From Opitutia bacterium UBA7350 (GTDB lineage: Bacteria; Verrucomicrobiota; Verrucomicrobiia; Opitutales; Coraliomargaritaceae), in NCBI GenBank assembly GCA_002470925.1, contig DKOX01000128.1, positions 1 through 46,300 of the forward strand: a stretch of 46,300 nucleotides of DNA, given 5' to 3'. Position numbers and translations under genes: made by a program. This document shows positions 1 through 10,183 of this stretch, in pieces. The notes under the pieces were generated by a model, which was not told the origin of the DNA, ran no database searches, and saw only the letters and a list, made by a program, of their open reading frames with translations. How positions within the stretch are numbered: position 1 is the stretch's first letter; each line of letters starts with the position of its first letter.

Positions 1-2
1 TC

Positions 3-1253
3 TTTATGGTGAAAACGGAGGCGGTCTTGGGTGGGCGTGAGTTGGACGGTATTTTTGAAATGGTACGCTCGCGGGCGGGTCGTCCCTCACAATTACAGAC
101 GCAGGCGGACCGCCTGATTCAATTCTTTCTGCCATTGGTGGCAGGGGTCAGTTGTTTGACAGGCTTGTATTGGTTATGGGCGGATGACTGGGCCTCGGCG
201 GTCTTCAACGCCATGGCGGTTCTGCTGGTGGCCTGTCCCTGTGCTTTGGGCTTGGCGACCCCCGTGGCGATTTGGCAGGGCCTCTATCGTCTTTCGCGCA
301 GTGGTCTGGCGAGCCGGGACGGCGCTTTGATCGATACCCTTGCGCAAACGAGACGCATCTTTTTTGACAAAACCGGCACCTTGAGTGAGTCGCAATTACA
401 AGTGACGGAGTGCGCGGTGATGGATGCATGGACGGAGCGCAAGCAGGATTTGCTGGCTGCGGTGCGCGCGCTGGAGTTGAAGTCGGAGCACCCGGTGGCG
501 CGTTCGCTGACGCGTTATTGCGGGGAAGGGGATGACCGCCTTGAGTTGACGGATTTGAGGGATTATGCGGGCGCGGGTATTGGTGGACGGGTGCAGGGAT
601 TTGAGTTGCGGGTTGGCGAGGCGGGTCTGGTTCCAGGAGCGGAGGTGGCTGCGGGCTTGGCGCGATTGAGAGAAGACGCCGGGAAGCGTGTCTTTGCTTT
701 TGTGGATAGCGAACTGGCGGCGGTATTTGTTTTGCGGGAGGTGTTGCGGGCGGGGGTGGACCGGACATGGGCGGAACTGGAATCCCTCGGAATCGCCAGC
801 GAGATTTTGACGGGGGATCCCCGACCGCAAGTGGATTTGCCGGATTCGGTCTGCGTGCGAGCCGGTTTGCGGGCAAAGGAAAAAGCGGCGCGGGTGAGTG
901 CATCGAGCGCCTCGGGGGAGCGACCTATATTTATTGGCGACGGCATCAATGATTCCGGCGCGATGGTCGAAGCCTCGGCTGCCATCGCGATGGGAAGTGG
1001 GGCAGCGCTGGCCCGTTGTGCGGCTGGGGCGCTCTTTGTGGGTGATCAGGTCGCATTTCTACCGGAGGCCATCCGTATGGCGCGCGCGCTGCAGCAACGC
1101 TTGCGAGCCAATCTGATCTACGCCGCACTCTATAACAGTGCCGGAATGCTTTTGGCGGCTAGCGGAAACCTGCACCCCGTGGCGGCAGCCTGTATTATGT
1201 TTGTATCCAGCGCATGGGTCCTGAGTCGGGCCAAGCTACCTGAAGAGGTATAA
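3..1253 (+). CDS. Heavy-metal (copper-type) P1B ATPase, C-terminal part, possibly CcoI
   Basis: This is the C-terminal part of a P1B-type metal-transporting ATPase, which uses ATP to move Cu+ or a similar ion across the inner membrane. The gene enters from outside the window, and the first Met (base 6) is internal because the frame is open to the edge. Counting from that Met, the metal-binding CPC of the transmembrane channel is at 77-79, the phosphorylated Asp of DKTGT at 121, the HP motif at 162-163 and the hinge GDGIND at 311-316. Two hydrophobic helices follow, as in the family. The N-terminal metal-binding domain and first helices are outside the window. A cbb3-type oxidase operon with a CcoS-like gene starts 370 bases downstream, so a CcoI/FixI role in copper delivery to that oxidase is likely but inferred. 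A general CopA exporter is the alternative. Confidence 0.9.
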   Translation, partial: FMVKTEAVLGGRELDGIFEMVRSRAGRPSQLQTQADRLIQFFLPLVAGVSCLTGLYWLWADDWASAVFNAMAVLLVACPCALGLATPVAIWQGLYRLSRSGLASRDGALIDTLAQTRRIFFDKTGTLSESQLQVTECAVMDAWTERKQDLLAAVRALELKSEHPVARSLTRYCGEGDDRLELTDLRDYAGAGIGGRVQGFELRVGEAGLVPGAEVAAGLARLREDAGKRVFAFVDSELAAVFVLREVLRAGVDRTWAELESLGIASEILTGDPRPQVDLPDSVCVRAGLRAKEKAARVSASSASGERPIFIGDGINDSGAMVEASAAIAMGSGAALARCAAGALFVGDQVAFLPEAIRMARALQQRLRANLIYAALYNSAGMLLAASGNLHPVAAACIMFVSSAWVLSRAKLPEEV

Positions 1254-1621
1254 ATTTAATTAATAGCTTTGATTGCTTTTTCTTATTGATGCGGCCTTGC
1301 GGGAAGTGAGCATTGCCAAGGTCAATTCTTATTCCTAATAACCCTATGATTAGTATCTAATAATTCGCGTGGATTCTGGTAAACCTGTAACTAAGCGTTA
1401 GTTTTAGTGGCTAATAACTTACCGATTTAAGTTCCTGCATTTTTTCAAAAAGACAATTGCTATTATTTATTAGCTGAATTTCATACGCCATTTAATGAGT
1501 TACCGACCTGCTAGGACCGTCTCAGTTAACGCAACGAAGCTTATTTGCCCATTGGGTAATAGTGTCAATTTCTTGGCGTCTCACACTTTCCACTACGGCT
1601 TGAAATCTTTCTAGAGTTACA
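1254..1621. promoter_or_regulatory. AT-rich intergenic region upstream of the respiratory operon
   Basis: This 368-base stretch has no plausible gene and is clearly richer in A+T than the genes around it. It separates the metal ATPase from actA and most likely holds the promoter of the long act-cco operon. A TATGAT hexamer at 1345-1350 resembles a -10 box but lacks a matching -35 at normal spacing. I found no convincing FNR-type palindrome, no strong terminator hairpin for the ATPase gene, and no Shine-Dalgarno sequence before actA. Confidence 0.4.
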
Positions 1622-2275
1622 ATGGCGAATGTATTTCCAAAATGGGTGAACACCGTTCCGATCAAATTGATCGTGGGGCTTTTACTGATCAAGACAGCAG
1701 TGGTACTGGGGGTGACCTATTACTGCACGCCAAAGTTTACACGGGTGGGCTATGCCCCGACCCAACCGGTGGCCTTCAGCCATGCCTTGCACGCCGGGCA
1801 ATTGGAAATTGATTGCCGTTATTGTCACACCTACGTGGATCGTTCGGGTCACTCCAACGTCCCGACAACGGAGGTATGTATGAGTTGCCACAGCATGGTG
1901 CGAAAGGATGATCCGCAACTGGCGGTGGTGCGCGACAGCTATGAATCTGGCGAACCGATACCCTGGGTGCGGATTCACAAGGTGCCCGATTATGTTTATT
2001 TTAACCACGCGGTACACGTGAATCGTGGAATCAGCTGTGTGGAATGTCACGGGCGCATCGACGAAATGGAAGTGGTGCACCATGCCAAGCCGCTGAGTAT
2101 GGGCTTTTGCCTCGAGTGTCACCGCAATCCCGAAGATTACATCCGCCCGGTCGAGGAGGTTTACAACCTCGATTGGGAGCGTCCCACTGATGCCGCCAGC
2201 CAGGCGGAATTTGAAGGTTTTGTACACGATTGGAAAGTTAACCCGCCGCAGAGTTGTTCCGGCTGCCACCGTTAA
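1622..2275 (+). CDS. actA: Alternative complex III pentaheme cytochrome c subunit ActA
   Basis: This is the pentaheme c-type cytochrome of alternative complex III (ACIII), the quinol:electron-acceptor oxidoreductase that replaces the bc1 complex. The 217-residue protein has one N-terminal membrane helix (about 13-33) and then a periplasmic domain. Five CXXCH heme sites start at Cys 65, 86, 139, 163 and 212, the number expected for ActA. The fold resembles class III cytochrome c / NapC-type multiheme proteins. It passes electrons from the iron-sulfur subunit ActB towards the monoheme ActE or the oxidase. It is the first gene of the operon, 18 bases before actB. The ATG at 1622 has no obvious ribosome binding site, which is common in this window. 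The assignment is firm because the order actABCDEF follows. Confidence 0.95.
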   Translation: MANVFPKWVNTVPIKLIVGLLLIKTAVVLGVTYYCTPKFTRVGYAPTQPVAFSHALHAGQLEIDCRYCHTYVDRSGHSNVPTTEVCMSCHSMVRKDDPQLAVVRDSYESGEPIPWVRIHKVPDYVYFNHAVHVNRGISCVECHGRIDEMEVVHHAKPLSMGFCLECHRNPEDYIRPVEEVYNLDWERPTDAASQAEFEGFVHDWKVNPPQSCSGCHR

Positions 2276-2293
2276 AAAATTTTACGAACTACG

Positions 2294-5200
2294 ATGAAGG
2301 AATTTGAAAATACAGGCCCACGCTATTGGAAAAGCCTCGATGGACTCGCGGAAACCCCGGCCTTTAAGGAATGGGTGGAGCGCGAATTTCCCGCCGGCGC
2401 TGCGGAGTTGGAGGGGGTCAATCGCCGCCAATTTATGAAGGTTATGGCAGCGTCCTTTGGGCTTGCCGGAATGGGCATGGCGGGTTGCCGCCGCCCGGTG
2501 CACACGATTCTGCCCTACGCCAAGCAACCGGAAAACCTGATTCCGGGTGTGCCTTCTTATTATGCGAGCTCCATGCCGGGCTTGAGCGGCAATGTTCCCC
2601 TCATTGTGGAAACGCACAGTGGTCGCCCCACCAAAGTGGAAGGCAACCCGAGCTACGCACCATTTGGCGGAGGGAGTAGCATTCAATCGCAGGCCAGTGT
2701 CCTCGACCTCTACGATCCCGACCGCGCCACCAAAAGCATCGCGAAGGGCGGCCGGCTCTCACCGGAGAAAGTCCGCGACCTTTTGGAATCGGTTCGGAAG
2801 GCGCATTTGGAGGATCAGGGGGAAGGCTTGGTAGTTTTGGCAGAACCGGGAACCTCTCCGAGTCGCGCTTCACTTTTAGAATCCTTGCAGGGCAAGTTCC
2901 CCAAGGCGACCATTGCGCAGTATGCGCCCTTGGCGCAAGACGCTTCCCGCGATGCCGCCGCGCTGGTCTTTGGAACCCCCTTGGACGCGCAACCGCAATT
3001 TGAAGCGGCGAAGCGCGTCCTCTCGATCGATGCCGATTTCATTACGGAGGGCGATGGCAATACTGCCTATGCCCGCGCCTTCACTAAAACCCGCAAGGTT
3101 AAAGACAAGAGCGATGCCGCCAAGATAAGCCGTCTCTATGTCGCGGAGAGTATTTTGACGAATACCGGTTCGATGGCAGACCACCGCCTGCGCCTGAGCA
3201 GCGGTGAAATGGGTGCCTTTGCGGCGGCGGTTGCGGTGGAAGTGCTCCGCGCCAAGCAAACCGGTGGTACACTGCAGGCGCAACTCGAGGGGATTGCCGC
3301 CCAGTTGAAAATCGACCCCAAATGGGTTGAGGAATGTGCCGCGGATTTGGTGGCGCATGGTGGGCACGCTCTGGTGGTAGCAGGTGCGCACTTACCGAAG
3401 TCGGTCCATGTTATCGTGCATGCCCTCAACGCTGCCTTGCAGGCTCCGATCCACTACCTGCCCGCGGCGGTGAAGGGTGCCGGAATCGAAGCCGCGGTTG
3501 AGCGACTCAACGCAGGCGGGGTCGAAAACCTCATCATTCTCGGCGGTAATCCCGTCTACAACGCACCAGTTGATCTGGACTTTGCGGCGGCACAAGCCCA
3601 GGCGAAACAGAGCATTTGCCTGAGCGAGAGCGCCAACGAAACCACTGCGATCTCGGATATCCTGGTGGCGCGTTCGCACTATCTCGAATCCTGGGGCGAC
3701 GGACGCACCTTTGACGGCACCCTCGTTCCGGTGCAGCCCATGATTGAGCCCTTGTTCCCGACCTTCAATGAGTTGGAGGTCTTGGCTCGTCTGGCAGGTG
3801 CCGACACAAAAGATCCCTATACAATCGTGCAGGCAACCTTCAAAGCTCAGGGTGGTACGGATTTTAACCGTTTCCTCTCGGTTGGATTACTTGAAGACAG
3901 CGCCCCCCAGCCGGTCAAAGCCAACTACAATTTTGCCGCCGCCACAAAAGCAATTGCGGCGGATGCCGCGCTGGCATCGGTAAGCCGTCCCGACGCAGGC
4001 GCGTTGGAGGCACGCTTCACACCGAGCTCCCACACTCTGGACGGACGCTACTCGAACAACGGTTGGCTCCTGGAATGCCCCGATCCCATCACGAAATTGA
4101 CTTGGGACAACGCGATTCTGATCAGCCCGCGCCTTGCGAAGGAATTGGAAGGGCGCGATGGGGTGCAAATTTTCCCCGGGCTGAAACCGATGAATCAGGA
4201 CAACGCTTTCTTTGAAGCGGCGAAGGGTACGCTGCAAAGTAACAAGGCGGTCTTTAATCGCGGCAAGGAAATGGCGGTGCTCGCCGAGTTAACCATTAAC
4301 GGACGCACCATCAAGGCACCGATTCACGTGGTGCCCGGAATGGCGAATTACACGATCCAGTTGCCGCTGGGCTTCGGTCGCAAGGTGACCGGTCGGGTCG
4401 GGCAGGGGAGCGGATTTGATTTTTACGGATTGCGCGAATCCGGCGCGAGTGGTTACGCCCTCAAGGCTGCGCTCAAATTAACACAGGAAACGTATCGCCT
4501 CGCCAATACCCAGGAGCACTGGTCAATGGAGGGCCGCGCCATTGTGCGCGAGGGCAATACCGATTACTACCAGAAGAAGCCTGATTTCGTGCAAAAGATG
4601 GGGGTCGAGTCGCACGCGCCCGCCAACTATGGAAAATATAAGGACAAGTCACTTCAGGAAAAATCCCTTGAGAACTACCGGGGCAACTCGGCCTACGTGC
4701 ATCCGAAGTTCAACGCGCCCGATCCCAACGTTAAAGTCTGGAAAGGCAACGAGGACAAATTCCCCCAACCACAGCAATGGGGAATGTCGATTGATTTAAA
4801 CAGCTGCACCGGCTGTGCCGCTTGCGTGGTTGCTTGTCAAAGCGAGAACAACATCCCAATCGTAGGCAAGGACCAAACCCTCCGCGGGCGCGAGATGCAC
4901 TGGATGCGGATCGACCGTTACTTCTCCGCGCCGGAATATGATCAGACCAGCGTGCCGGAAGAGGTGCAGGTTTCCTTTATGGGGATGCTCTGTCAGCACT
5001 GCGAAAACGCACCCTGCGAAAATGTTTGCCCCGTGAATGCCACCGTTCACGACCGCACCGGTCTCAACGTGATGGCTTACAATCGTTGCGTCGGCACCCG
5101 TTACTGCGCCAACAATTGCCCCTACAAGGTGCGCCGCTTTAATTTCTTCGATTGGAACAAGCGCCAAATCGGTGATTTCTATAAAGGGCCTTTCGGTAAA

Positions 5201-5668
5201 GTGGATGTTCCCGAACTGGAGAAAATGCAGAAGAACCCCAATGTTACGGTCCGCATGCGCGGCGTGATGGAAAAGTGCACCTTCTGTGTCCAACGCATCG
5301 AGTCCGCCAAGATAGCACAAAAACGCGTGGCGGGCGCGAGCGATGACATTCGCGTGAAGGACGGCGCGATCAAGACCGCCTGTGAACAGGTTTGCCCGAC
5401 CGATGCAATCGTCTTTGGTGATATTTCTGATCCGGATTCCGAGGTTTCAAAACTCAAGGACAGCGACCGCGATTACTCGGTGCTGGGTTATCTGAATGCC
5501 CGTCCCCGCACAACCTACCTCGCCCGCCTCCGCAATCCCAATAAACGCATGCCGGATTACTACGCCAAGCCGTTCGCATACCGCCAGTATGACGAGCGAT
5601 ACGGGCACGGCAGTGTTACCACTCAGGGTGATTCCCATGACGCCTACGGAGCCCACGAAGCGCACTAA
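2294..5668 (+). CDS. actB: Alternative complex III molybdopterin-like/iron-sulfur subunit ActB
   Basis: ActB is the large periplasmic subunit of ACIII. Its N-terminal two-thirds resembles a molybdopterin oxidoreductase, a region that carries no Mo cofactor in characterised ACIII. Its C-terminal third is a ferredoxin-like iron-sulfur protein of the polysulfide/DMSO reductase B type. A twin-arginine motif (RRQF, 44-47) precedes a hydrophobic stretch ending in a lipobox-like MAGC (Cys 65), suggesting Tat export and possible lipid anchoring. Cysteine clusters appear from about residue 838: CTGCAACVVAC, CQHCENAPCENVC, a third group including YCANNC, and CTFC with CEQVC near the end. These fit three [4Fe-4S] and one [3Fe-4S] cluster. 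At 1124 residues it is a typical fused ActB. It lies between actA and actC in the usual order. Confidence 0.95.
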   Translation: MKEFENTGPRYWKSLDGLAETPAFKEWVEREFPAGAAELEGVNRRQFMKVMAASFGLAGMGMAGCRRPVHTILPYAKQPENLIPGVPSYYASSMPGLSGNVPLIVETHSGRPTKVEGNPSYAPFGGGSSIQSQASVLDLYDPDRATKSIAKGGRLSPEKVRDLLESVRKAHLEDQGEGLVVLAEPGTSPSRASLLESLQGKFPKATIAQYAPLAQDASRDAAALVFGTPLDAQPQFEAAKRVLSIDADFITEGDGNTAYARAFTKTRKVKDKSDAAKISRLYVAESILTNTGSMADHRLRLSSGEMGAFAAAVAVEVLRAKQTGGTLQAQLEGIAAQLKIDPKWVEECAADLVAHGGHALVVAGAHLPKSVHVIVHALNAALQAPIHYLPAAVKGAGIEAAVERLNAGGVENLIILGGNPVYNAPVDLDFAAAQAQAKQSICLSESANETTAISDILVARSHYLESWGDGRTFDGTLVPVQPMIEPLFPTFNELEVLARLAGADTKDPYTIVQATFKAQGGTDFNRFLSVGLLEDSAPQPVKANYNFAAATKAIAADAALASVSRPDAGALEARFTPSSHTLDGRYSNNGWLLECPDPITKLTWDNAILISPRLAKELEGRDGVQIFPGLKPMNQDNAFFEAAKGTLQSNKAVFNRGKEMAVLAELTINGRTIKAPIHVVPGMANYTIQLPLGFGRKVTGRVGQGSGFDFYGLRESGASGYALKAALKLTQETYRLANTQEHWSMEGRAIVREGNTDYYQKKPDFVQKMGVESHAPANYGKYKDKSLQEKSLENYRGNSAYVHPKFNAPDPNVKVWKGNEDKFPQPQQWGMSIDLNSCTGCAACVVACQSENNIPIVGKDQTLRGREMHWMRIDRYFSAPEYDQTSVPEEVQVSFMGMLCQHCENAPCENVCPVNATVHDRTGLNVMAYNRCVGTRYCANNCPYKVRRFNFFDWNKRQIGDFYKGPFGKVDVPELEKMQKNPNVTVRMRGVMEKCTFCVQRIESAKIAQKRVAGASDDIRVKDGAIKTACEQVCPTDAIVFGDISDPDSEVSKLKDSDRDYSVLGYLNARPRTTYLARLRNPNKRMPDYYAKPFAYRQYDERYGHGSVTTQGDSHDAYGAHEAH

Positions 5669-5689
5669 TTTCAACCAACACGAGCAACA

Positions 5690-7188
<1,499 letters not shown>

Positions 7189-7189
<1 letters not shown>

Positions 7190-7719
7190 TGTCAAAGACT
7201 CACGCCATCATTGCCAGCTTCCCTGACACGCCAAGCCTCTACCACGCTGCCGAAAAGGTGCGCGACGCCGGTTACAAGAAGTGGGACACCTATTCCTCTT
7301 TCCCGGTGCACGGGATGCCCGCCGCTCAAGGACAACCGCGTTCCAAGGTGCCCATCTTTACCTTCTGTGGCGGCCTCACCGGGTTTTCCATCGGGCTCTC
7401 GATCGTTTGGTTTATGAACTTTTTCGACTATCCGCTCATCGTGGGGGGCAAGCCCTTCTTCAGTCCGGTCTTCCCGTTCCCCATTATGTATGAGTTGACC
7501 ATCCTCCTCTCGGCCTTCGGGACGCTGGGTGGTATGTTTATCACCAATCTCCTGCCGCAACACTACAACCCCTTCTTTGAAAGCGATACTTTCCTCGAAG
7601 TGGCGGGCGATCGCTTGCTCATCGCTATTGAAGCGCGCGATTCAAAGTTCGACGCGCAGAACACCCGTCAATTCCTGGAGTCCATCGGCGGCACCGATAT
7701 CGAAGAAATTACTGCCTAG
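7189..7719 (+). CDS. actD: Alternative complex III subunit ActD (DUF3341 family)
   Basis: This 176-residue protein matches ActD (DUF3341). It has an N-terminal soluble domain with the typical opening about forming and handling the membrane pair (SLYHAAEKVRDAGY, 16-29), two membrane helices near 60-85 and 100-125, and a short soluble tail. ActD is a structural membrane subunit of ACIII and carries no redox group. The ATG overlaps the last base of the actC stop codon, and an AAAGGAGGG sequence lies about ten bases upstream. That is one of the few strong Shine-Dalgarno sequences in the window. Position between actC and the monoheme actE is the standard one. Confidence 0.93.
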
Positions 7720-7728
7720 ATTTTCGCC

Positions 7729-8382
7729 ATGCGTATTTTCCTTCTCATCTTTACCTTTATTGTTTTTGCGGTGGTTTCGATCCTCGGTTTCCGCGGGTCG
7801 CTCAGTAAGAACACCCCGATCGAGGTTTTTCCCGACATGGATCGCCAGGCGAAATACAAACCGCAGGCGGAAAACGGGTTCTTTGAGGACGGCCGCAATG
7901 ACCGTCCCCTGCCCGCCCAAACCATTGCGCGCGGGAATTACCTGAATCAACAAGCGGTCTTCAGTCCCGAGTTTGCAGATTCCAAACTCGGTGACATGGC
8001 CTACAACCTCGGCAAAAATCCGGACGGTAGCTTTGTCAAAAAAATACCGATTGAGGCAACGAATGAATTGATGAAAATAGGGGAGGAACGCTACTCGATT
8101 TTCTGTGCGGCCTGCCACGGAGCAGCGGGTGACGGCAACGGTGTAACGAAGCCCTACGGCGTCTTGGCCGCTACCTACCACGACAACCGCCTGCGCTCGG
8201 TTGAGGACGGTTACATCTTCGACGTCATCACCAACGGCAAGGGGCTTATGTATGGTCTCAAGGACCGCCTCTCTCCGCGTGAACGTTGGGCCGCTATCCT
8301 TTACGTCCGTGCCCTCCAGCAATCACAAAACGCCTCGGTCGAGGTGCTCAACCCCGCCCAGCGCATTGAATTAGGATTTTAA
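7729..8382 (+). CDS. actE: Alternative complex III monoheme cytochrome c subunit ActE
   Basis: ActE is the single-heme c-type cytochrome of ACIII and a likely exit point for electrons to the oxidase or a soluble carrier. The 217-residue protein starts with a hydrophobic segment (1-21). It has one heme site, CAACHG at 126-131, followed by a typical class I cytochrome fold. Nearby Met residues, such as the one in GLMYG, are candidates for the sixth heme ligand. No lipobox Cys follows the N-terminal helix, so anchoring is probably by an uncleaved helix here, unlike lipidated ActE proteins. It lies nine bases after actD and two bases before actF. Confidence 0.93.
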   Translation: MRIFLLIFTFIVFAVVSILGFRGSLSKNTPIEVFPDMDRQAKYKPQAENGFFEDGRNDRPLPAQTIARGNYLNQQAVFSPEFADSKLGDMAYNLGKNPDGSFVKKIPIEATNELMKIGEERYSIFCAACHGAAGDGNGVTKPYGVLAATYHDNRLRSVEDGYIFDVITNGKGLMYGLKDRLSPRERWAAILYVRALQQSQNASVEVLNPAQRIELGF

Positions 8383-8384
8383 TA

Positions 8385-9635
8385 ATGAATACCGACGGAT
8401 CACAGGCTTATGGCAAAAAGGTCGGCTCGATCGCCCTCCTAATCGGACTCTTTTTCACGGTCCTCGCCGGTTATGGATTCTATCAAGGCTGGCAAACCGG
8501 GGATGCGCGTCCCATGATGAGTTGGTTGATCGGGGTCGCTTTCTGGATGTCGATTGCGATCGGGATGCTGTTTATAACGCAAATCTGGCACGTCTTTCAC
8601 GCGCGCTGGCCCACCATCATTCGCCGTCAGTGCGAGCACGGCTTCAGTGCCTTTCCCATCCTTTTTGTTCTTTTTATTCCGCTCCTACTGGTGCCTTTTT
8701 TGCACGAAAACCCGGGCCTCCTCTGGAAGTGGATGAATGGAGTGAATGAACTGCCGGGTCATGGAACCGTTGGGGAGGATCCCATCTTTACCTGGAAGCA
8801 GCCCTATCTTAATATAGGATTCTTCACGGCGCGCGCGGTGGGGGTTTTTGTCACCTTTATTCTAATCGCGGGTCTCCTCCGCAAATGGTCCTTCGATACC
8901 GACACAAGCGGCGACATCAACAATACCCACAAAGCGCGGCGTCTTTCCTCGATCGGGCTCTTCATCTGTGCAGGTGCCGCCACGATCGGTGCAATCGACT
9001 GGTTCAAGTCCCTCGAATATCATTGGTTCTCCACCATGTATGGGGTTTGGTTTTTTGCCGCCTCGATGCGTGCGGCCCTCGCCACCATTCTCATTCTTTC
9101 TGTGATTCTCGCGGCCCGCGGTTACCTGCAGGGTATTCTCAAACAGTCACACCGTTACGACATTGGCTGTATGATGTTGGCCTTCACCGTCTTTTGGGCC
9201 TACATCAGTTTCTCTCAATATTTCCTGATTTATAACGCCAACATTCCCGAGGAAACCTTTTGGTATAACATCCGTGAGAAAAATGGCTGGTGGCCCATCA
9301 GTATGTGCCTGATCTTCGGTCACTTCCTCATCCCTTTCCTCATCCTTCTCTGGTATAAGACCAAGGTCGTTATTTGGCGGAGCGTCGCCATCTCTTGCTG
9401 GATTCTGGTCTTTCACACCATTGATCTGTATTGGAATATCGTCCCCGGGAAGATTCCCGCCGACAACGCCTACGGCTATACGGTGCGTCCCTTTACGGTG
9501 GAAATCTTTGATATAGCCGCCATTATTGGCTTTGGCGGTTTGTGCATCTGGGGTTTCTGCCGTAGCATGAATAAGGCGGAGCCTATTCCGGTACGTGATC
9601 CCAATATTGAAAATTCACTTAACTACATTGAGTAA
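8385..9635 (+). CDS. actF: Alternative complex III membrane subunit ActF (NrfD-related)
   Basis: ActF is the second polytopic subunit of ACIII, distantly related to ActC and NrfD but with a poorly conserved quinone pocket. The 416-residue protein shows about ten hydrophobic helices, beginning at residue 14. A soluble loop (about 100-135) follows the third or fourth helix. Aromatic-rich helices and an HxxDLYW-type segment near residue 350 match the family pattern. Its start lies two bases beyond the actE stop. It is the last recognisable act gene before a small unassigned membrane protein and the oxidase genes. Confidence 0.93.
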   Translation: MNTDGSQAYGKKVGSIALLIGLFFTVLAGYGFYQGWQTGDARPMMSWLIGVAFWMSIAIGMLFITQIWHVFHARWPTIIRRQCEHGFSAFPILFVLFIPLLLVPFLHENPGLLWKWMNGVNELPGHGTVGEDPIFTWKQPYLNIGFFTARAVGVFVTFILIAGLLRKWSFDTDTSGDINNTHKARRLSSIGLFICAGAATIGAIDWFKSLEYHWFSTMYGVWFFAASMRAALATILILSVILAARGYLQGILKQSHRYDIGCMMLAFTVFWAYISFSQYFLIYNANIPEETFWYNIREKNGWWPISMCLIFGHFLIPFLILLWYKTKVVIWRSVAISCWILVFHTIDLYWNIVPGKIPADNAYGYTVRPFTVEIFDIAAIIGFGGLCIWGFCRSMNKAEPIPVRDPNIENSLNYIE

Positions 9636-9642
9636 TTCCACG

Positions 9643-9981
9643 ATGTCGTCTTCAACACCCGCATTTTTAAATCGCAGTTTCACTTTTATTGGTGCGCTGG
9701 GCGCGATCCTCATCTTCGCGGTTATCATATACATCGCCTATTTGCCCAACCGTGCCGATCGGGTGGATGCTGCGGTGGTCGCCGACCGTCAGGCGAAGGC
9801 TGACGAGGCCCGCGCGGCCGGTATCGCGAAGCTGAATGCTTTCGCGGTGGTGAATAAGGAGGCGGGCACGGTTCGCATCCCAATCGAGCTTGCCAAGGAA
9901 TTGACCCTTAATAACTATATTGCAGACGAAAGCCAAAGCGTTGAGGCACCCGCCGAGGCCCCAAACCAAGTGCTTGAGTAA
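9643..9981 (+). CDS. Unassigned single-helix membrane protein in the act-cco operon
   Basis: I do not recognise this 112-residue protein with certainty. It has a short polar N-terminus, one strong membrane helix (about 12-34), then a charged, Ala-rich, probably helical periplasmic or cytoplasmic tail with acidic residues at the end. There is no heme motif and there are no cysteines. The ATG at 9643 lies seven bases after actF. An upstream in-frame ATG at 9595 lies inside actF and would only add residues encoded by actF in another frame, so I prefer 9643. The stop overlaps the ccoS start by one base. From position it could be an ActG-like accessory subunit of ACIII, or an oxidase subunit or assembly factor. 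Confidence 0.7.
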   Translation: MSSSTPAFLNRSFTFIGALGAILIFAVIIYIAYLPNRADRVDAAVVADRQAKADEARAAGIAKLNAFAVVNKEAGTVRIPIELAKELTLNNYIADESQSVEAPAEAPNQVLE

Positions 9982-10175
9982 TGCCAGTTGAAAATTATCT
10001 CGAACTTTTGCCGATCATCCTGCTGGGAATCTTCTTCTTCGCGGTCACGGCTTACATGCTCTATTGGGCGGCTAATCGAGGCTACTTCCGCAACATGGAC
10101 GCTCAGTCCCGGGTTATTTTTACGGAGGAAGAACCGGAAGGGGAGCTTTCGGATTCCTTCCCGAACAAAGATTGA
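9981..10175 (+). CDS. ccoS: CcoS-like cbb3 oxidase maturation protein
   Basis: This 64-residue protein has one N-terminal membrane helix (about 8-28). A conserved-looking segment follows: A-N-R-G-Y-F, a few residues, then R-V-I-F and an acidic run. That layout matches CcoS (helix, W-A-x-x-x-G-x-F-D-D-L, R-I-L-F, D/E-rich tail), a small protein needed for cofactor insertion into cbb3-type oxidases. The start codon shares its first base with the stop of the preceding gene, and ccoN begins at once after it. The context (ccoN and ccoO directly downstream, a CcoI-like ATPase upstream) supports the name. The residue-level match is by eye, so a little doubt remains. Confidence 0.8.
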   Translation: MPVENYLELLPIILLGIFFFAVTAYMLYWAANRGYFRNMDAQSRVIFTEEEPEGELSDSFPNKD

Positions 10176-10183
10176 ATTTAAAT

